From positions 62,001 to 126,000 of the forward strand of contig CAMBFZ010000007.1 of NCBI GenBank assembly GCA_945866125.1: a stretch of 64,000 nt of DNA, given 5' to 3'. The notes under the pieces are model-generated. The model did not search any database and was not told where the DNA came from. It saw only the letters and a program-made list of their open reading frames with translations. Position numbers and translations under genes: made by a program. Source of the stretch: Bordetella parapertussis (GTDB taxonomy: Bacteria > Pseudomonadota > Gammaproteobacteria > Burkholderiales > Burkholderiaceae_D). Shown here piece by piece: positions 1 to 8,873 of this stretch. Every line of letters begins with the position of its first letter. Positions within the stretch are counted from its first letter, which is position 1.

Positions 1-83
1 GCCGTCGCATGTTGGCTGACCCTGCTTTGCGCGCCCAACCCAAACCCAAAAGCACCGCCATGCGTGCGCGGCGTGTGGCCTGA
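1..83 (+). CDS. 3' end of an upstream gene (partial)
   Basis: An open frame enters from the left edge (codons in phase with base 3) and stops at TGA 81-83, 32 bases before liuA. The visible tail is about 26 residues, basic and proline-rich, ending in RARRVA. In related clusters a MerR-family regulator (LiuR) often precedes liuA, so this could be its C-terminus, but nothing in the visible residues proves that. It could also be a chance open frame. Confidence 0.35.
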   Translation, partial: RRMLADPALRAQPKPKSTAMRARRVA

Positions 84-115
84 TATTCCGTCCAACCTCG
101 TTCAAGGAAAACTAC

Positions 116-1300
116 ATGATCAATCTGCCCGGACTTCGCTTTGACCATGGCGAAGACATCGATGCGCTGCGCGACGCGGTGGCGCAGTTTGCCGCCGTTG
201 AGATCGCGCCACGCGCGGCTGAGATTGATCGCAGCGACCAGTTTCCGATGGATTTGTGGCGCAAGATGGGCGCGCTTGGTTTGTTGGGCATTACGGTTGG
301 CGAAGAGTATGGTGGCAGCGCGATGGGCTATCTGGCCCATATCGTGGCGATGGAAGAAATCTCGCGGGCGTCGGCCTCGATAGGACTCTCGTATGGTGCG
401 CATTCGAATTTATGCGTCAATCAAATTCGTCGCAATGGCAGCACCGAACAAAAAAATGCTTACCTGCCCAAGCTGATCTCGGGCGAGTACATCGGCGCCC
501 TCGCAATGTCGGAGCCGAATGCCGGATCCGATGTCGTCAGCATGAAACTACGGGCTGACTTCAAGGGTGACCATTGGGTACTGAACGGCAGCAAAATGTG
601 GATCACCAACGGCCCCGATGCAGATGTGTTGGTGGTCTATGCAAAAAACGATATCGAAGCCGGCCCACGCGGAATGACGGCGTTTCTGATCGAGAAAAAT
701 TTCCCCGGATTTTCAGTCGCCCAAAAACTCGACAAGCTTGGCATGCGCGGCTCGCACACGGGCGAACTAGTTTTTCAGGACTGTATCGTGCCGGCTGAAA
801 ATATACTCGGCGGGCTCGGTCGCGGTGTCAATGTATTGATGTCGGGGTTGGATTACGAGCGGGCGGTATTGTCGGGTGGTCCGCTGGGCATCATGCAGGC
901 CTGCATGGACGTCACCGTCCCGTACGTGCATGAGCGCAAACAATTTGGTCAGCCCATCGGTGAATTTCAACTCATGCAGGGCAAACTGGCCGACATGTAT
1001 TCCACCATGATGGCCTGTAAAGCCTATGTCTATGCCGTCGGTCAGGCCTGTGATCGGGCCAACTCGCCCGAGGCCGTGCGTGCGCTGCGCAAAGATGCCG
1101 CCGGCGCGATTTTATACTCGGCAGAGAAAGCCACCTGGATGGCGGGCGAGACCATTCAGGCACTCGGTGGTAATGGCTATATTAATGACTATCCTGCCGG
1201 GCGTTTGTGGCGCGACGCTAAGCTCTATGAGATTGGTGCCGGCACCAGCGAGATTCGTCGCATGCTGATTGGGCGTGAGCTGTTTGCCGAGACCGCCTGA
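116..1300 (+). CDS. liuA: Isovaleryl-CoA dehydrogenase
   Basis: This FAD flavoenzyme oxidises isovaleryl-CoA to 3-methylcrotonyl-CoA in leucine breakdown and passes electrons to electron-transfer flavoprotein. The 394-residue product has the usual family length. It shows acyl-CoA dehydrogenase signature 1 (ALAMSEPNAGSDV) and signature 2 near the C-terminus (YEIGAGTSEIRR). The motif GLDYERAVLSGG places Glu248 where isovaleryl-CoA dehydrogenases carry their catalytic base, whereas most acyl-CoA dehydrogenases carry it near the C-terminus; the residue there is Gly (IGAGTS). The ATG at 116 follows an AAGGA-type ribosome site. It heads a same-strand run with aceK, thiolase, liuB, liuD and liuE, which supports the assignment. 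Confidence is high. Confidence 0.95.
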   Translation: MINLPGLRFDHGEDIDALRDAVAQFAAVEIAPRAAEIDRSDQFPMDLWRKMGALGLLGITVGEEYGGSAMGYLAHIVAMEEISRASASIGLSYGAHSNLCVNQIRRNGSTEQKNAYLPKLISGEYIGALAMSEPNAGSDVVSMKLRADFKGDHWVLNGSKMWITNGPDADVLVVYAKNDIEAGPRGMTAFLIEKNFPGFSVAQKLDKLGMRGSHTGELVFQDCIVPAENILGGLGRGVNVLMSGLDYERAVLSGGPLGIMQACMDVTVPYVHERKQFGQPIGEFQLMQGKLADMYSTMMACKAYVYAVGQACDRANSPEAVRALRKDAAGAILYSAEKATWMAGETIQALGGNGYINDYPAGRLWRDAKLYEIGAGTSEIRRMLIGRELFAETA

Positions 1301-1311
1301 GGCCGCGCCGA

Positions 1312-3096
1312 ATGCAACATTTCCCCAAATTATTGTCCTCCCAAATCGCGTTCGATATCGCACGCATGATTCTGGACGGCTTTGATAAACACTATCGCTT
1401 GTTCCGTCAGAGCAGTCAGGCCGCGCGCAGTCATTTCGAAAACAGGACCTGGAAACTGGCGCAGACGCAGGCGCGTGAGCGTATCGCTTTTTACGATAGT
1501 CGCGTGCAGGAGTGCGTGCAAAATCTTGAAGACGAATACGAAGAAGCCGACTTGACGGACAGTGTCTGGCGCGAGGTCAAACTGCATTACATCGGGCTGC
1601 TGACAGATCATCGGCAGCCGGAGCTGGCTGAGACATTTTTTAATTCAGTCTGCTGTAACATTTTGCATCGCACTTATTTCCATAATGATTTTATTTTTGT
1701 GCGGCCAGCGCTCTCGACCGAATATATCGAGCCGGCTGAAGGCACGCCCGCTTACCGGGTCTACTATCCCGTGCGACGCGACATCGCTACCGCGCTACGT
1801 CGTATGGTGACTAATTTTCAGCTCAATTGTGACTTTGCGCATCTCGATGACGATATTGGGCAAGTCGAGAAGCGCTTGCGCGTTGTACTCGGCGATGCGC
1901 CGCTGGAGGCCAATTATCAGCTGCAAGTGTTGGCCAGCCTGTTTTACCGCAACAAGGGCGCTTACATTGTTGGCAAGCTCATCAATGGCTATCAGGAACA
2001 TCCATTTGTGATTCCGGTGCTGCACACCCGCAAGGGCGAGCTTGTGCTTGATGCGGTGCTGACCGATGGCAAACTCATTACCTTGTTGTTCTCCTTTACC
2101 CGCGCCTATTTTCAGGTCGACATGGAAGTGCCGTCGGCCTATGTGCAGTTTGTGCGCAGCATGTTGCCCAACAAACCGCGCAGCGAGATTTACACCATTC
2201 TCGGTTTGCAAAAGCAGGGCAAGGCGCTGTTTTACCGCGACTTTCTGCATCACCTGCGTAATTCGTCCGACAGCTTTGCGGTCGCCCCGGGTATCCGCGG
2301 GCTGGTGATGGTGGTGTTTGCGTTACCTTCTTTTCCGTATGTGTTCAAGGCTATCAAGGATAGCTTTCCGCCACCCAAAGAGACCACGCCGGCCTTGGTC
2401 AAGGAAAAATATCTGCTGGTCAAAAACCACGACCGTGTCGGTCGGATGGCCGACACGCTGGAATACTCCAATGTCGCCTTTCCGCGCGCGCGGTTTTCCG
2501 AGGAGCTGCTGGCAGAATTGAAACAAGTTGCGCCTTCGCTGGTCGAAGAAGATGGCGATCAGATCATCATCCGGCATCTTTATATTGAGCGCCGCATGAC
2601 GCCGCTCAATATTTGGCTGACCGAAGCGGAGGCCGCGGGTGACGATGCGGCCATGGAACATGGTGTGCGCGAATACGGTAACGCGATCAAAGATCTGGTG
2701 GCGGCCAATATTTTCCCTGGCGATATGCTGTACAAAAATTTCGGTGTCACCCGGCAAGGCCGCGTTGTCTTTTATGACTACGACGAAATTGAATACATCA
2801 GCGATTGCAACTTCCGCGTCATTCCGCAACCACGTAACGAAGAAGACGAGATGTCTGCCGAGCCCTGGTATCACGTGGCAAAAAATGATGTCTTCCCCGA
2901 ACAGTTTGGCGTCTTCTTATTGGGCAATCCCAAGGTAAAACATTATTTCATGAAGCATCATGCGGATCTGCTCACCGCAGATTACTGGCATCAGCGCAAG
3001 CTGCGTATCGTTGACGGTCAGCTCGAAGATGTCTTTCCGTATCCGCAGGAAATCCGTTTTAGTTATCAAGCACCCCCGCCCGTCCCAGCTGCTTAG
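1312..3096 (+). CDS. aceK: Isocitrate dehydrogenase kinase/phosphatase
   Basis: This bifunctional cytosolic enzyme phosphorylates and dephosphorylates isocitrate dehydrogenase, setting the split between the TCA cycle and the glyoxylate bypass. The 594-residue length matches the family. Recognisable segments include the nucleotide-binding motif APGIRGLVMVVFALPSFP at about residues 325-342, the kinase-like stretch IIIRHLYIERRMTPLN, and FYDYDEIEYISDCNFR. The gene starts 11 bases after the liuA stop. In Burkholderiales aceK commonly sits in this catabolic neighbourhood rather than with aceBA. Leucine breakdown yields acetyl-CoA and acetoacetate, so control of the glyoxylate bypass makes metabolic sense here. 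No frameshift or missing segment was seen. Confidence 0.95.
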   Translation: MQHFPKLLSSQIAFDIARMILDGFDKHYRLFRQSSQAARSHFENRTWKLAQTQARERIAFYDSRVQECVQNLEDEYEEADLTDSVWREVKLHYIGLLTDHRQPELAETFFNSVCCNILHRTYFHNDFIFVRPALSTEYIEPAEGTPAYRVYYPVRRDIATALRRMVTNFQLNCDFAHLDDDIGQVEKRLRVVLGDAPLEANYQLQVLASLFYRNKGAYIVGKLINGYQEHPFVIPVLHTRKGELVLDAVLTDGKLITLLFSFTRAYFQVDMEVPSAYVQFVRSMLPNKPRSEIYTILGLQKQGKALFYRDFLHHLRNSSDSFAVAPGIRGLVMVVFALPSFPYVFKAIKDSFPPPKETTPALVKEKYLLVKNHDRVGRMADTLEYSNVAFPRARFSEELLAELKQVAPSLVEEDGDQIIIRHLYIERRMTPLNIWLTEAEAAGDDAAMEHGVREYGNAIKDLVAANIFPGDMLYKNFGVTRQGRVVFYDYDEIEYISDCNFRVIPQPRNEEDEMSAEPWYHVAKNDVFPEQFGVFLLGNPKVKHYFMKHHADLLTADYWHQRKLRIVDGQLEDVFPYPQEIRFSYQAPPPVPAA

Positions 3097-3131
3097 GCAG
3101 GCTGAGCGGGCTTATTATTTTGGAGAATGTT

Positions 3132-4313
3132 ATGCAAGATCCTATCGTTATCGTTGGCGCAGCGCGCACCCCCATGGGTGCGTTTCAAGGTGATTTTTCT
3201 TCGCTCTCCGCGCATGATCTGGGCGCTGTCGCTATTCGCGCTGCGGTGGAGCGGTCCGGCGTCAAGCCTGAGCTGATCAATGACGTCATCTTTGGCAATT
3301 GCTTAATGGCGGCTCAGGGTCAGGCGCCGGCCCGGCAAGCATCGATCAAGGCCGGCGTGCCGGTGTCCGCCGGCGCGGTAACACTGTCGAAAATGTGCGG
3401 CTCGGCGATGCAGGCCACTATCTACGGCCATGATTCGATTATGGTGGGCACCAATGACGTCGTCGTCACCGGCGGCATGGAGTCCATGACCAATGCACCG
3501 TATCTGATTCCGAAAGCGCGTAGCGGTTACCGCATCGGCCACGCCATGATGTATGACCACATGATGCTCGATGGCCTCGAAGATGCGTATGACAAAGGCC
3601 GCTCGATGGGCACCTTTGCCGAAGACTGTTCATCCAAGTACGCGTTTACGCGCGAAGCCCAGGACGCCTTTGCGATTGAATCAGTCAAGCGCTCCCAGGC
3701 TGCAACGGCAGATGGTTCGTTCCAATGGGAGATTGCGCCGGTAACGATTTCCGGACGCGCCGGCGACACCATTATTGACAAAGACGAAGGCCCGCTCAAA
3801 GCCAAGATCGAAAAAATTGCGCAATTAAAGCCGGCGTTTAAAAAAGACGGCACCATCACCGCGGCGACCTCCTCGTCAATTAACGACGGCGCAGCAGCCT
3901 TGGTGCTGATGCGTGAGTCGACAGCCAAAAAACACGGGCTCACCCCGATTGCCAAAATCGTCGGTCATACCCGTCACTCGCAAGAGCCAAACTGGTTTAC
4001 CACGGCGCCTGTTGGCGCTATTGAAAAGCTGTACGCGAAAACCGGCTGGAACAGCAAGGAAGTCGATCTGTTTGAAATCAATGAAGCCTTTGCTGCGGTG
4101 GCAATGGCAGCGATGGTCGAGCATCAGATCCCGCATAACAAACTTAATATCCACGGCGGCGCTTGCGCACTCGGCCATCCTATCGGGGCTTCCGGCGCGC
4201 GCATCATCGTGACGCTGTTGGGCGCATTGAAAAAAACCGGCGGCAAGCGCGGTGTGGCGGCACTCTGCATCGGTGGCGGCGAAGCCACCGCGATGGCTAT
4301 TGAAATGATGTAA
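3132..4313 (+). CDS. Acetyl-CoA C-acyltransferase (thiolase)
   Basis: This thiolase condenses or cleaves acetoacetyl-CoA/3-ketoacyl-CoA, probably handling acetoacetate produced by HMG-CoA lyase in this cluster. The active-site Cys89 lies in SKMCGSAMQA, and the C-terminal motifs NEAFAA, GGACALGHPIGASGARI and CIGGGEA are intact. The ATG at 3132 is chosen over an in-frame TTG at 3120 because a GGAG ribosome site sits at 3122-3125, between them. The product is 393 residues, normal for the family. Substrate chain length cannot be read from sequence; acetyl-CoA acetyltransferase is preferred from context. Confidence 0.92.
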   Translation: MQDPIVIVGAARTPMGAFQGDFSSLSAHDLGAVAIRAAVERSGVKPELINDVIFGNCLMAAQGQAPARQASIKAGVPVSAGAVTLSKMCGSAMQATIYGHDSIMVGTNDVVVTGGMESMTNAPYLIPKARSGYRIGHAMMYDHMMLDGLEDAYDKGRSMGTFAEDCSSKYAFTREAQDAFAIESVKRSQAATADGSFQWEIAPVTISGRAGDTIIDKDEGPLKAKIEKIAQLKPAFKKDGTITAATSSSINDGAAALVLMRESTAKKHGLTPIAKIVGHTRHSQEPNWFTTAPVGAIEKLYAKTGWNSKEVDLFEINEAFAAVAMAAMVEHQIPHNKLNIHGGACALGHPIGASGARIIVTLLGALKKTGGKRGVAALCIGGGEATAMAIEMM

Positions 4314-4318
4314 ATAAA

Positions 4319-4362
4319 TGCGTGGCACAGCGCGGACCTTGTTTGCCGCGGTGTGCCACGCA
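4319..4362 (+). other. Strong hairpin between thiolase and acyl-CoA dehydrogenase genes
   Basis: Two 17-base arms (4319-4335 and 4346-4362) pair with one mismatch around a 10-base loop, starting 5 bases after the thiolase stop. No T-run follows, so it does not look like a classical intrinsic terminator. It may be an RNA-processing or 3'-end-stabilising structure, or a weak attenuator within the operon. Confidence 0.6.
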
Positions 4363-4372
4363 CACTTAATCT

Positions 4373-5503
4373 ATGATCCTGTCCGAACAACACCAGATGA
4401 TTCGTGAGGCGCTGCGCGATTTTTCGCAAGCGCAGTTAGCGCCCTTTGCCGCGCAGTGGGATCGTGAGCGCAGCTTTCCGCATGCTGCCTTGCGCGAGCT
4501 GGCCGCACTCGGCGCTTTTGGCGTCGCCGTTCCCGAATCTCTGGGCGGTGCCGGGCTTGATTATTTGTCGCTTGCTTTGGTGATTGAAGAAATCGCGGCC
4601 GGCGATGGCGGTACCTCCACCATCATCTCGGTCAATAACTGTCCGGTTTGTAGCATCGGCATGGCGTATGCCAACGCCGAGCAGCAGCAGCAATGGTTGG
4701 TGCCTCTGGCCAGAGGCGCGATGTTGGGCGCGTTTTGTCTGACCGAGCCACATGCTGGTAGCGATGCCTCGGCGCTGCGCACCACCGCGCGGCGAGATGG
4801 TGACAGTTATGTGATTAACGGCGTCAAGCAATTCATCACCAGTGGCAAGCATGCCGATGTTGCCATTGTCATGGCCGTGACGGATAAAGCCGCCGGTAAG
4901 CGTGGCATCAGCGCCTTTTGGGTGCCAACCACTACGCCCGGTTATATCGTTGCGCGCCTGGAAGATAAACTTGGCCAGCATTCGTCTGACACTGCGCAGA
5001 TTTTGTTTGAGGATTGTCGGATACCGGCGGCCAATCTGATCGGTAACGAAGGCGAAGGCTACCGCATTGCGCTCTCGGGTCTGGAGGGCGGGCGTATTGG
5101 TATCGCCGCGCAATCGCTGGGCATGGCGCGTGCTGCATTTGATGCGGCACTAGCGTATGCGAAAGAGCGTAGCAGTTTTGACAAAATCATTTTCGAGCAT
5201 CAGGCTGTGCAATTCAGACTCGCCGACATGGCTACGCAAATTGAAGCAGCGCGCCAGTTAATTTGGCATGCCGCAGCGATGAAAGATGCCGGCTTGCCTT
5301 GCCTGAAAGAAGCCGCGATGGCTAAGCTGTTTGCCAGCGAGATGGCCGAGAAAATTTGCTCGGAAGCGATTCAGATTTTTGGCGGCTACGGAGTGGTCAA
5401 TGATTTTCCGGTGGAGCGCATTTATCGCGATGTACGGGTGTGCCAGATTTATGAAGGCACCAGCGACATTCAGAAAATTTTGATCGCGCGCGCGTTGGCG
5501 TAG
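4373..5503 (+). CDS. Acyl-CoA dehydrogenase
   Basis: This is an FAD-dependent acyl-CoA dehydrogenase of 376 residues. Signature 1 is FCLTEPHAGSDASAL and the C-terminal signature is CQIYEGTSDIQKILIARAL, with Glu361 at the usual catalytic position of short/medium-chain enzymes. It therefore differs in active-site layout from the isovaleryl-CoA dehydrogenase at the start of the cluster. Position between thiolase and liuB suggests a role in branched or short-chain acyl-CoA oxidation, for example 2-methylbutyryl- or isobutyryl-CoA. That substrate is inferred only from context. It lies downstream of the strong hairpin at 4319-4362. Confidence 0.9.
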   Translation: MILSEQHQMIREALRDFSQAQLAPFAAQWDRERSFPHAALRELAALGAFGVAVPESLGGAGLDYLSLALVIEEIAAGDGGTSTIISVNNCPVCSIGMAYANAEQQQQWLVPLARGAMLGAFCLTEPHAGSDASALRTTARRDGDSYVINGVKQFITSGKHADVAIVMAVTDKAAGKRGISAFWVPTTTPGYIVARLEDKLGQHSSDTAQILFEDCRIPAANLIGNEGEGYRIALSGLEGGRIGIAAQSLGMARAAFDAALAYAKERSSFDKIIFEHQAVQFRLADMATQIEAARQLIWHAAAMKDAGLPCLKEAAMAKLFASEMAEKICSEAIQIFGGYGVVNDFPVERIYRDVRVCQIYEGTSDIQKILIARALA

Positions 5504-5516
5504 CGGGACGGTAGCG

Positions 5517-5918
5517 ATGGCGAAATCGACGGCGACAGCCAAACCTGCGGCTTGTCCTTGTGGTGGTGCGCTGCTCGATGCCTGCTGCGGGCCCTATCTG
5601 CGTGGCGCCGCCATTGCCGCTACCGCCCTGCAGCTGATGCGCTCGCGTTATAGCGCCTATGTACTGGGAGACGAACCCTATTTGCAGGCGAGCTGGCACC
5701 CCAGTACGCGTCCAGCGCAGACCACAATGGACGCCACAGCCAAATGGCTGGGGCTGGAAGTGCGCGCTGCCAGACAGACGGGCGAGCATAGCGCCACGGT
5801 TGAATTTGTTGCACGCTGCCGCTTTGCTGGTGGCGCGCAGCGCCTGCATGAGATCAGTCGCTTTGTGCGTGAAGACGGGCGCTGGTTTTATGTCGATGGA
5901 AGTTTTCCGGAAAAATAA
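5517..5918 (+). CDS. YchJ-like (UPF0225) protein with SEC-C motif
   Basis: A 133-residue small protein of the YchJ/UPF0225 type. It begins with the cysteine-rich SEC-C-like segment CPCGGALLDACCGPYL at about residues 13-28, expected to bind zinc, followed by an NTF2-like alpha/beta domain (MRSRYSAYVLGDEPYLQASW onward). The biochemical function of the family is not established. The gene is packed between an acyl-CoA dehydrogenase (13-base gap) and liuB (5-base gap), so it is co-transcribed with the catabolic genes, but no link to leucine metabolism is evident from its sequence. Confidence 0.85.
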   Translation: MAKSTATAKPAACPCGGALLDACCGPYLRGAAIAATALQLMRSRYSAYVLGDEPYLQASWHPSTRPAQTTMDATAKWLGLEVRAARQTGEHSATVEFVARCRFAGGAQRLHEISRFVREDGRWFYVDGSFPEK

Positions 5919-5923
5919 AAACG

Positions 5924-7534
5924 ATGCCAAGCATTCTTGATACCAAATTAAATCTTCGCTCTGCCGAATTCGCGGCCAATGCGGCAGCCATGCAGGCCTT
6001 AGTCGACGACCTGCGCGCGCATTGCGAAAAAATCGCCATCGGCGGCGGCGTCGAGGCCCGCAACAAACACACCGCACGCGGCAAGCTGCTGCCACGCGAG
6101 CGGGTCAATATGTTGCTTGATCCCGGTACGCCTTTTTTGGAATTCTCCCAACTGGCTGCTCTCAACATGTACGACAACGCTACGCCGGCGGCCAGCATCA
6201 TCACCGGCATTGGCCGCATCAAGGGTCAGGAATGCGTGATCGTGTGTAACGACGCTACCGTCAAGGGCGGCACCTACTATCCGATGACGGTGAAAAAACA
6301 TCTGCGCGCGCAAGAGATCGCGGCCCAAAATAATTTGCCCTGCGTGTATCTGGTCGATTCGGGTGGTGCCAATTTGCCCAATCAAGACGAGGTCTTCGCC
6401 GACCGTGATCATTTCGGTCGTATCTTTTTTAATCAGGCCACGATGTCGGCGCGAGGCATTCCGCAAATCGCGGTGGTGATGGGCTCGTGCACCGCAGGGG
6501 GTGCCTACGTGCCGGCGATGAGTGATGAGTCCATCATTGTAAAAAATCAGGGCACCATTTTTCTTGGCGGTCCGCCCTTGGTCAAAGCGGCCACCGGCGA
6601 AATCGTCAGCGCCGAAGACCTTGGCGGCGGTGATGTGCACACCCGGCTCTCCGGTGTGGTTGATCATTTGGCGCAAGATGATCTACACGCGCTGTCGTTG
6701 GCGCGCACTATTGTGGGCAATCTGAATCGCCACAAACCGCAGCAACTGGTACTGCGCGAGCCGGTCGAGCCGCGCTACGACAAGCACGAACTTTACGGCA
6801 TCATTCCGACCGACACCCGCAAGCCTTTCGATGTGCGCGAAGTCATTGCGCGGGTGGTCGATGACAGCGCCATGGATGAATTCAAGGCGCGCTATGGCAC
6901 GACGCTGGTCTGCGGCTTCGCGCATATCTTTGGCATGCCAGTGGGGATCATCGCCAACAACGGCATTCTGTTTTCTGAGTCAGCCTTAAAAGGTGCGCAC
7001 TTTATTGAGTTGTGCTGCCAACGCAAAATACCGCTGGTGTTTTTGCAAAATATTACCGGCTTCATGGTTGGACGCAAATACGAAAACGAAGGCATCGCCC
7101 GCAACGGCGCCAAAATGGTGACTGCAGTGGCCACAGCGGCCGTGCCCAAATTTACCGTCATCATCGGCGGCAGTTTTGGTGCCGGCAACTACGGCATGTG
7201 TGGTCGCGCCTATTCGCCGCGCTTGTTATGGATGTGGCCCAATGCGCGCATCTCGGTGATGGGCGGCGAGCAGGCTGCGAGTGTGCTGGCCACGGTCAAG
7301 CGTGACGGCATCGAAGGCCGCGGCGGCAATTGGAGCAAAGACGAAGAAGAGGCGTTCAAGCAGCCTATCCGTCAGCAATACGAAGATCAGGGTCATCCGT
7401 ATTATGCGAGCGCGCGCTTGTGGGACGATGGTGTGATCGATCCGGCCGACACCCGTATGGTGCTGGGGCTGGGTTTGTCGGCCTCTCTGAATGCGCCGAT
7501 TCCGCCCACGAAGTTTGGTTTATTTCGCATGTAA
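5924..7534 (+). CDS. liuB: Methylcrotonyl-CoA carboxylase, carboxyltransferase (beta) subunit
   Basis: The beta subunit transfers the carboxyl group from biotin to 3-methylcrotonyl-CoA in leucine degradation. The 536-residue product has the two crotonase-like halves of acyl-CoA carboxyltransferases, including the N-half VMGSCTAGGAYVPAMSDE and the C-half FTVIIGGSFGAGNYGMCGR with SVMGGEQAA. Length and the N-terminal ARGKLLPRERVNMLLDPGTP block are typical of MCC beta. Its stop codon overlaps the bioA start by one base (TAATG at 7532-7536). The partner alpha subunit liuD follows only after bioA and bioB, an unusual split. Confidence 0.95.
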   Translation: MPSILDTKLNLRSAEFAANAAAMQALVDDLRAHCEKIAIGGGVEARNKHTARGKLLPRERVNMLLDPGTPFLEFSQLAALNMYDNATPAASIITGIGRIKGQECVIVCNDATVKGGTYYPMTVKKHLRAQEIAAQNNLPCVYLVDSGGANLPNQDEVFADRDHFGRIFFNQATMSARGIPQIAVVMGSCTAGGAYVPAMSDESIIVKNQGTIFLGGPPLVKAATGEIVSAEDLGGGDVHTRLSGVVDHLAQDDLHALSLARTIVGNLNRHKPQQLVLREPVEPRYDKHELYGIIPTDTRKPFDVREVIARVVDDSAMDEFKARYGTTLVCGFAHIFGMPVGIIANNGILFSESALKGAHFIELCCQRKIPLVFLQNITGFMVGRKYENEGIARNGAKMVTAVATAAVPKFTVIIGGSFGAGNYGMCGRAYSPRLLWMWPNARISVMGGEQAASVLATVKRDGIEGRGGNWSKDEEEAFKQPIRQQYEDQGHPYYASARLWDDGVIDPADTRMVLGLGLSASLNAPIPPTKFGLFRM

Positions 7535-8862
7535 TGAGCGCCGATCTGAAAACCGATTGGGTCGCCCGCAGCTTGCACAGCGTATGGCACCCGTGTACAC
7601 AAATGCAGCACCACGAGCAGCTGCCTTTGGTGGCAATCAGTCACGGCAGTGGCGCGTGGTTAATGGATCATGCAGGCAAGCGCTATCTTGACGCCATCAG
7701 TTCCTGGTGGGTCAATCTGTTTGGTCATGCCAATCCGCGCATCAACGCCGCATTAAAAGATCAGCTTGATCGCCTGCCGCATGTGATGCTAGCGGGCTTC
7801 ACGCATGAGCCGGTGATTGCGCTTTCTGAGCAACTCGCGGCGCGCACTGGTGGCGTGTTGGGGCATTGCTTTTATGCGTCCGATGGCGCCTCGGCCGTCG
7901 AGATTGCGCTGAAGATGAGTTTTCATGCGTGGCGTAATCAGGGGCAGGCGGCCAAGCAGGAGTTTGTCTGTCTGGCCGGCAGCTATCATGGCGAAACAAT
8001 CGGCGCGTTGGGTGTGACCGATGTGCCCCTGTTTCGTCAGGCCTATGGCGCCTTGTTACAGCCGGCGCATGTGGTGGCTTCACCGGACGCGCGGCAGGCA
8101 AAAAATGGCGAGAGCGCAGCCGACGTGGCACGGCACGCGATTGCGGCGATGCGCGTGCTGCTGGAGCGGCGCAGCGACCGGATCGCGGCGGTGATTGTCG
8201 AGCCCTTGGTGCAATGTGCCACCGGCATGGCGATGCATGATCCGCTTTATTTGCAGTTATTGCGCGGCTTATGCGACGAATTTAATGTGCACCTGATTGC
8301 GGATGAAATTGCGGTAGGCTGTGGGCGCACTGGCAGTTTTTTTGCGTGTGAACAGGCCGCGATCTGGCCCGATTTTCTTTGTCTGTCTAAAGGAATCAGT
8401 GGCGGCTATTTGCCGTTGTCGCTAGTCATGACGCGCGAGCGTATTTATCAGGCGTTTTATGATACCGATGTGTCGCGTGCTTTTTTGCATTCGCATTCGT
8501 ATACGGGTAATCCGCTAGCTTGCCGTGCGGCGCTGGCGACACTGGCGATCTTTGACGAGGACGATGTGCTGGTACAAAATCAGATCAAGGGCGACAAACT
8601 GCAGGCCGCGCTCGCGCCGCTGGCCCAGCATCCGCAGGTCACGCATTTTCGCCGACAGGGGACAATCTTTGCCTTTGATGTGCAGCCAGTTCGCGCCGAA
8701 GGATTTGCGCGGCGTTTTTTTATTGGTGCGCTCGACCACGAATTATTGGTGCGCCCAATCGGTAACACCGTGTATGTGATGCCGCCTTATATTTTGAGCG
8801 ACGAAGAAATCAGCTTACTGGCCAGTGGTTTGTTGACTGTGCTGAATCAATCTACCCTTTGA
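7534..8862 (+). CDS. bioA: Adenosylmethionine-8-amino-7-oxononanoate aminotransferase
   Basis: BioA is a PLP-dependent aminotransferase that converts KAPA to DAPA in biotin synthesis, usually with S-adenosylmethionine as amino donor. The 442-residue product shows the class III aminotransferase core: SVWHPCTQM near the N-terminus, the PLP-binding Lys286 in LSKGISGGYLPL, and HSHSYTGNPLACRAAL. The open frame continues upstream inside liuB, but the ATG at 7534 fits known BioA N-termini and overlaps the liuB stop by one base, indicating translational coupling. bioB follows directly. Supplying biotin next to a biotin-dependent carboxylase is functionally coherent. Confidence 0.93.
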   Translation: MSADLKTDWVARSLHSVWHPCTQMQHHEQLPLVAISHGSGAWLMDHAGKRYLDAISSWWVNLFGHANPRINAALKDQLDRLPHVMLAGFTHEPVIALSEQLAARTGGVLGHCFYASDGASAVEIALKMSFHAWRNQGQAAKQEFVCLAGSYHGETIGALGVTDVPLFRQAYGALLQPAHVVASPDARQAKNGESAADVARHAIAAMRVLLERRSDRIAAVIVEPLVQCATGMAMHDPLYLQLLRGLCDEFNVHLIADEIAVGCGRTGSFFACEQAAIWPDFLCLSKGISGGYLPLSLVMTRERIYQAFYDTDVSRAFLHSHSYTGNPLACRAALATLAIFDEDDVLVQNQIKGDKLQAALAPLAQHPQVTHFRRQGTIFAFDVQPVRAEGFARRFFIGALDHELLVRPIGNTVYVMPPYILSDEEISLLASGLLTVLNQSTL

Positions 8863-8873
8863 AGGAAACTACG

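Noticed and set aside
1795..2253. Long antisense open frames inside aceK
   Set aside because: They lie opposite a clearly coding gene and show no family features; typical shadow frames.
4319..4362. Intrinsic terminator after the thiolase gene
   Set aside because: The hairpin is strong but no T-run follows, so it is listed as a structure of unknown role.
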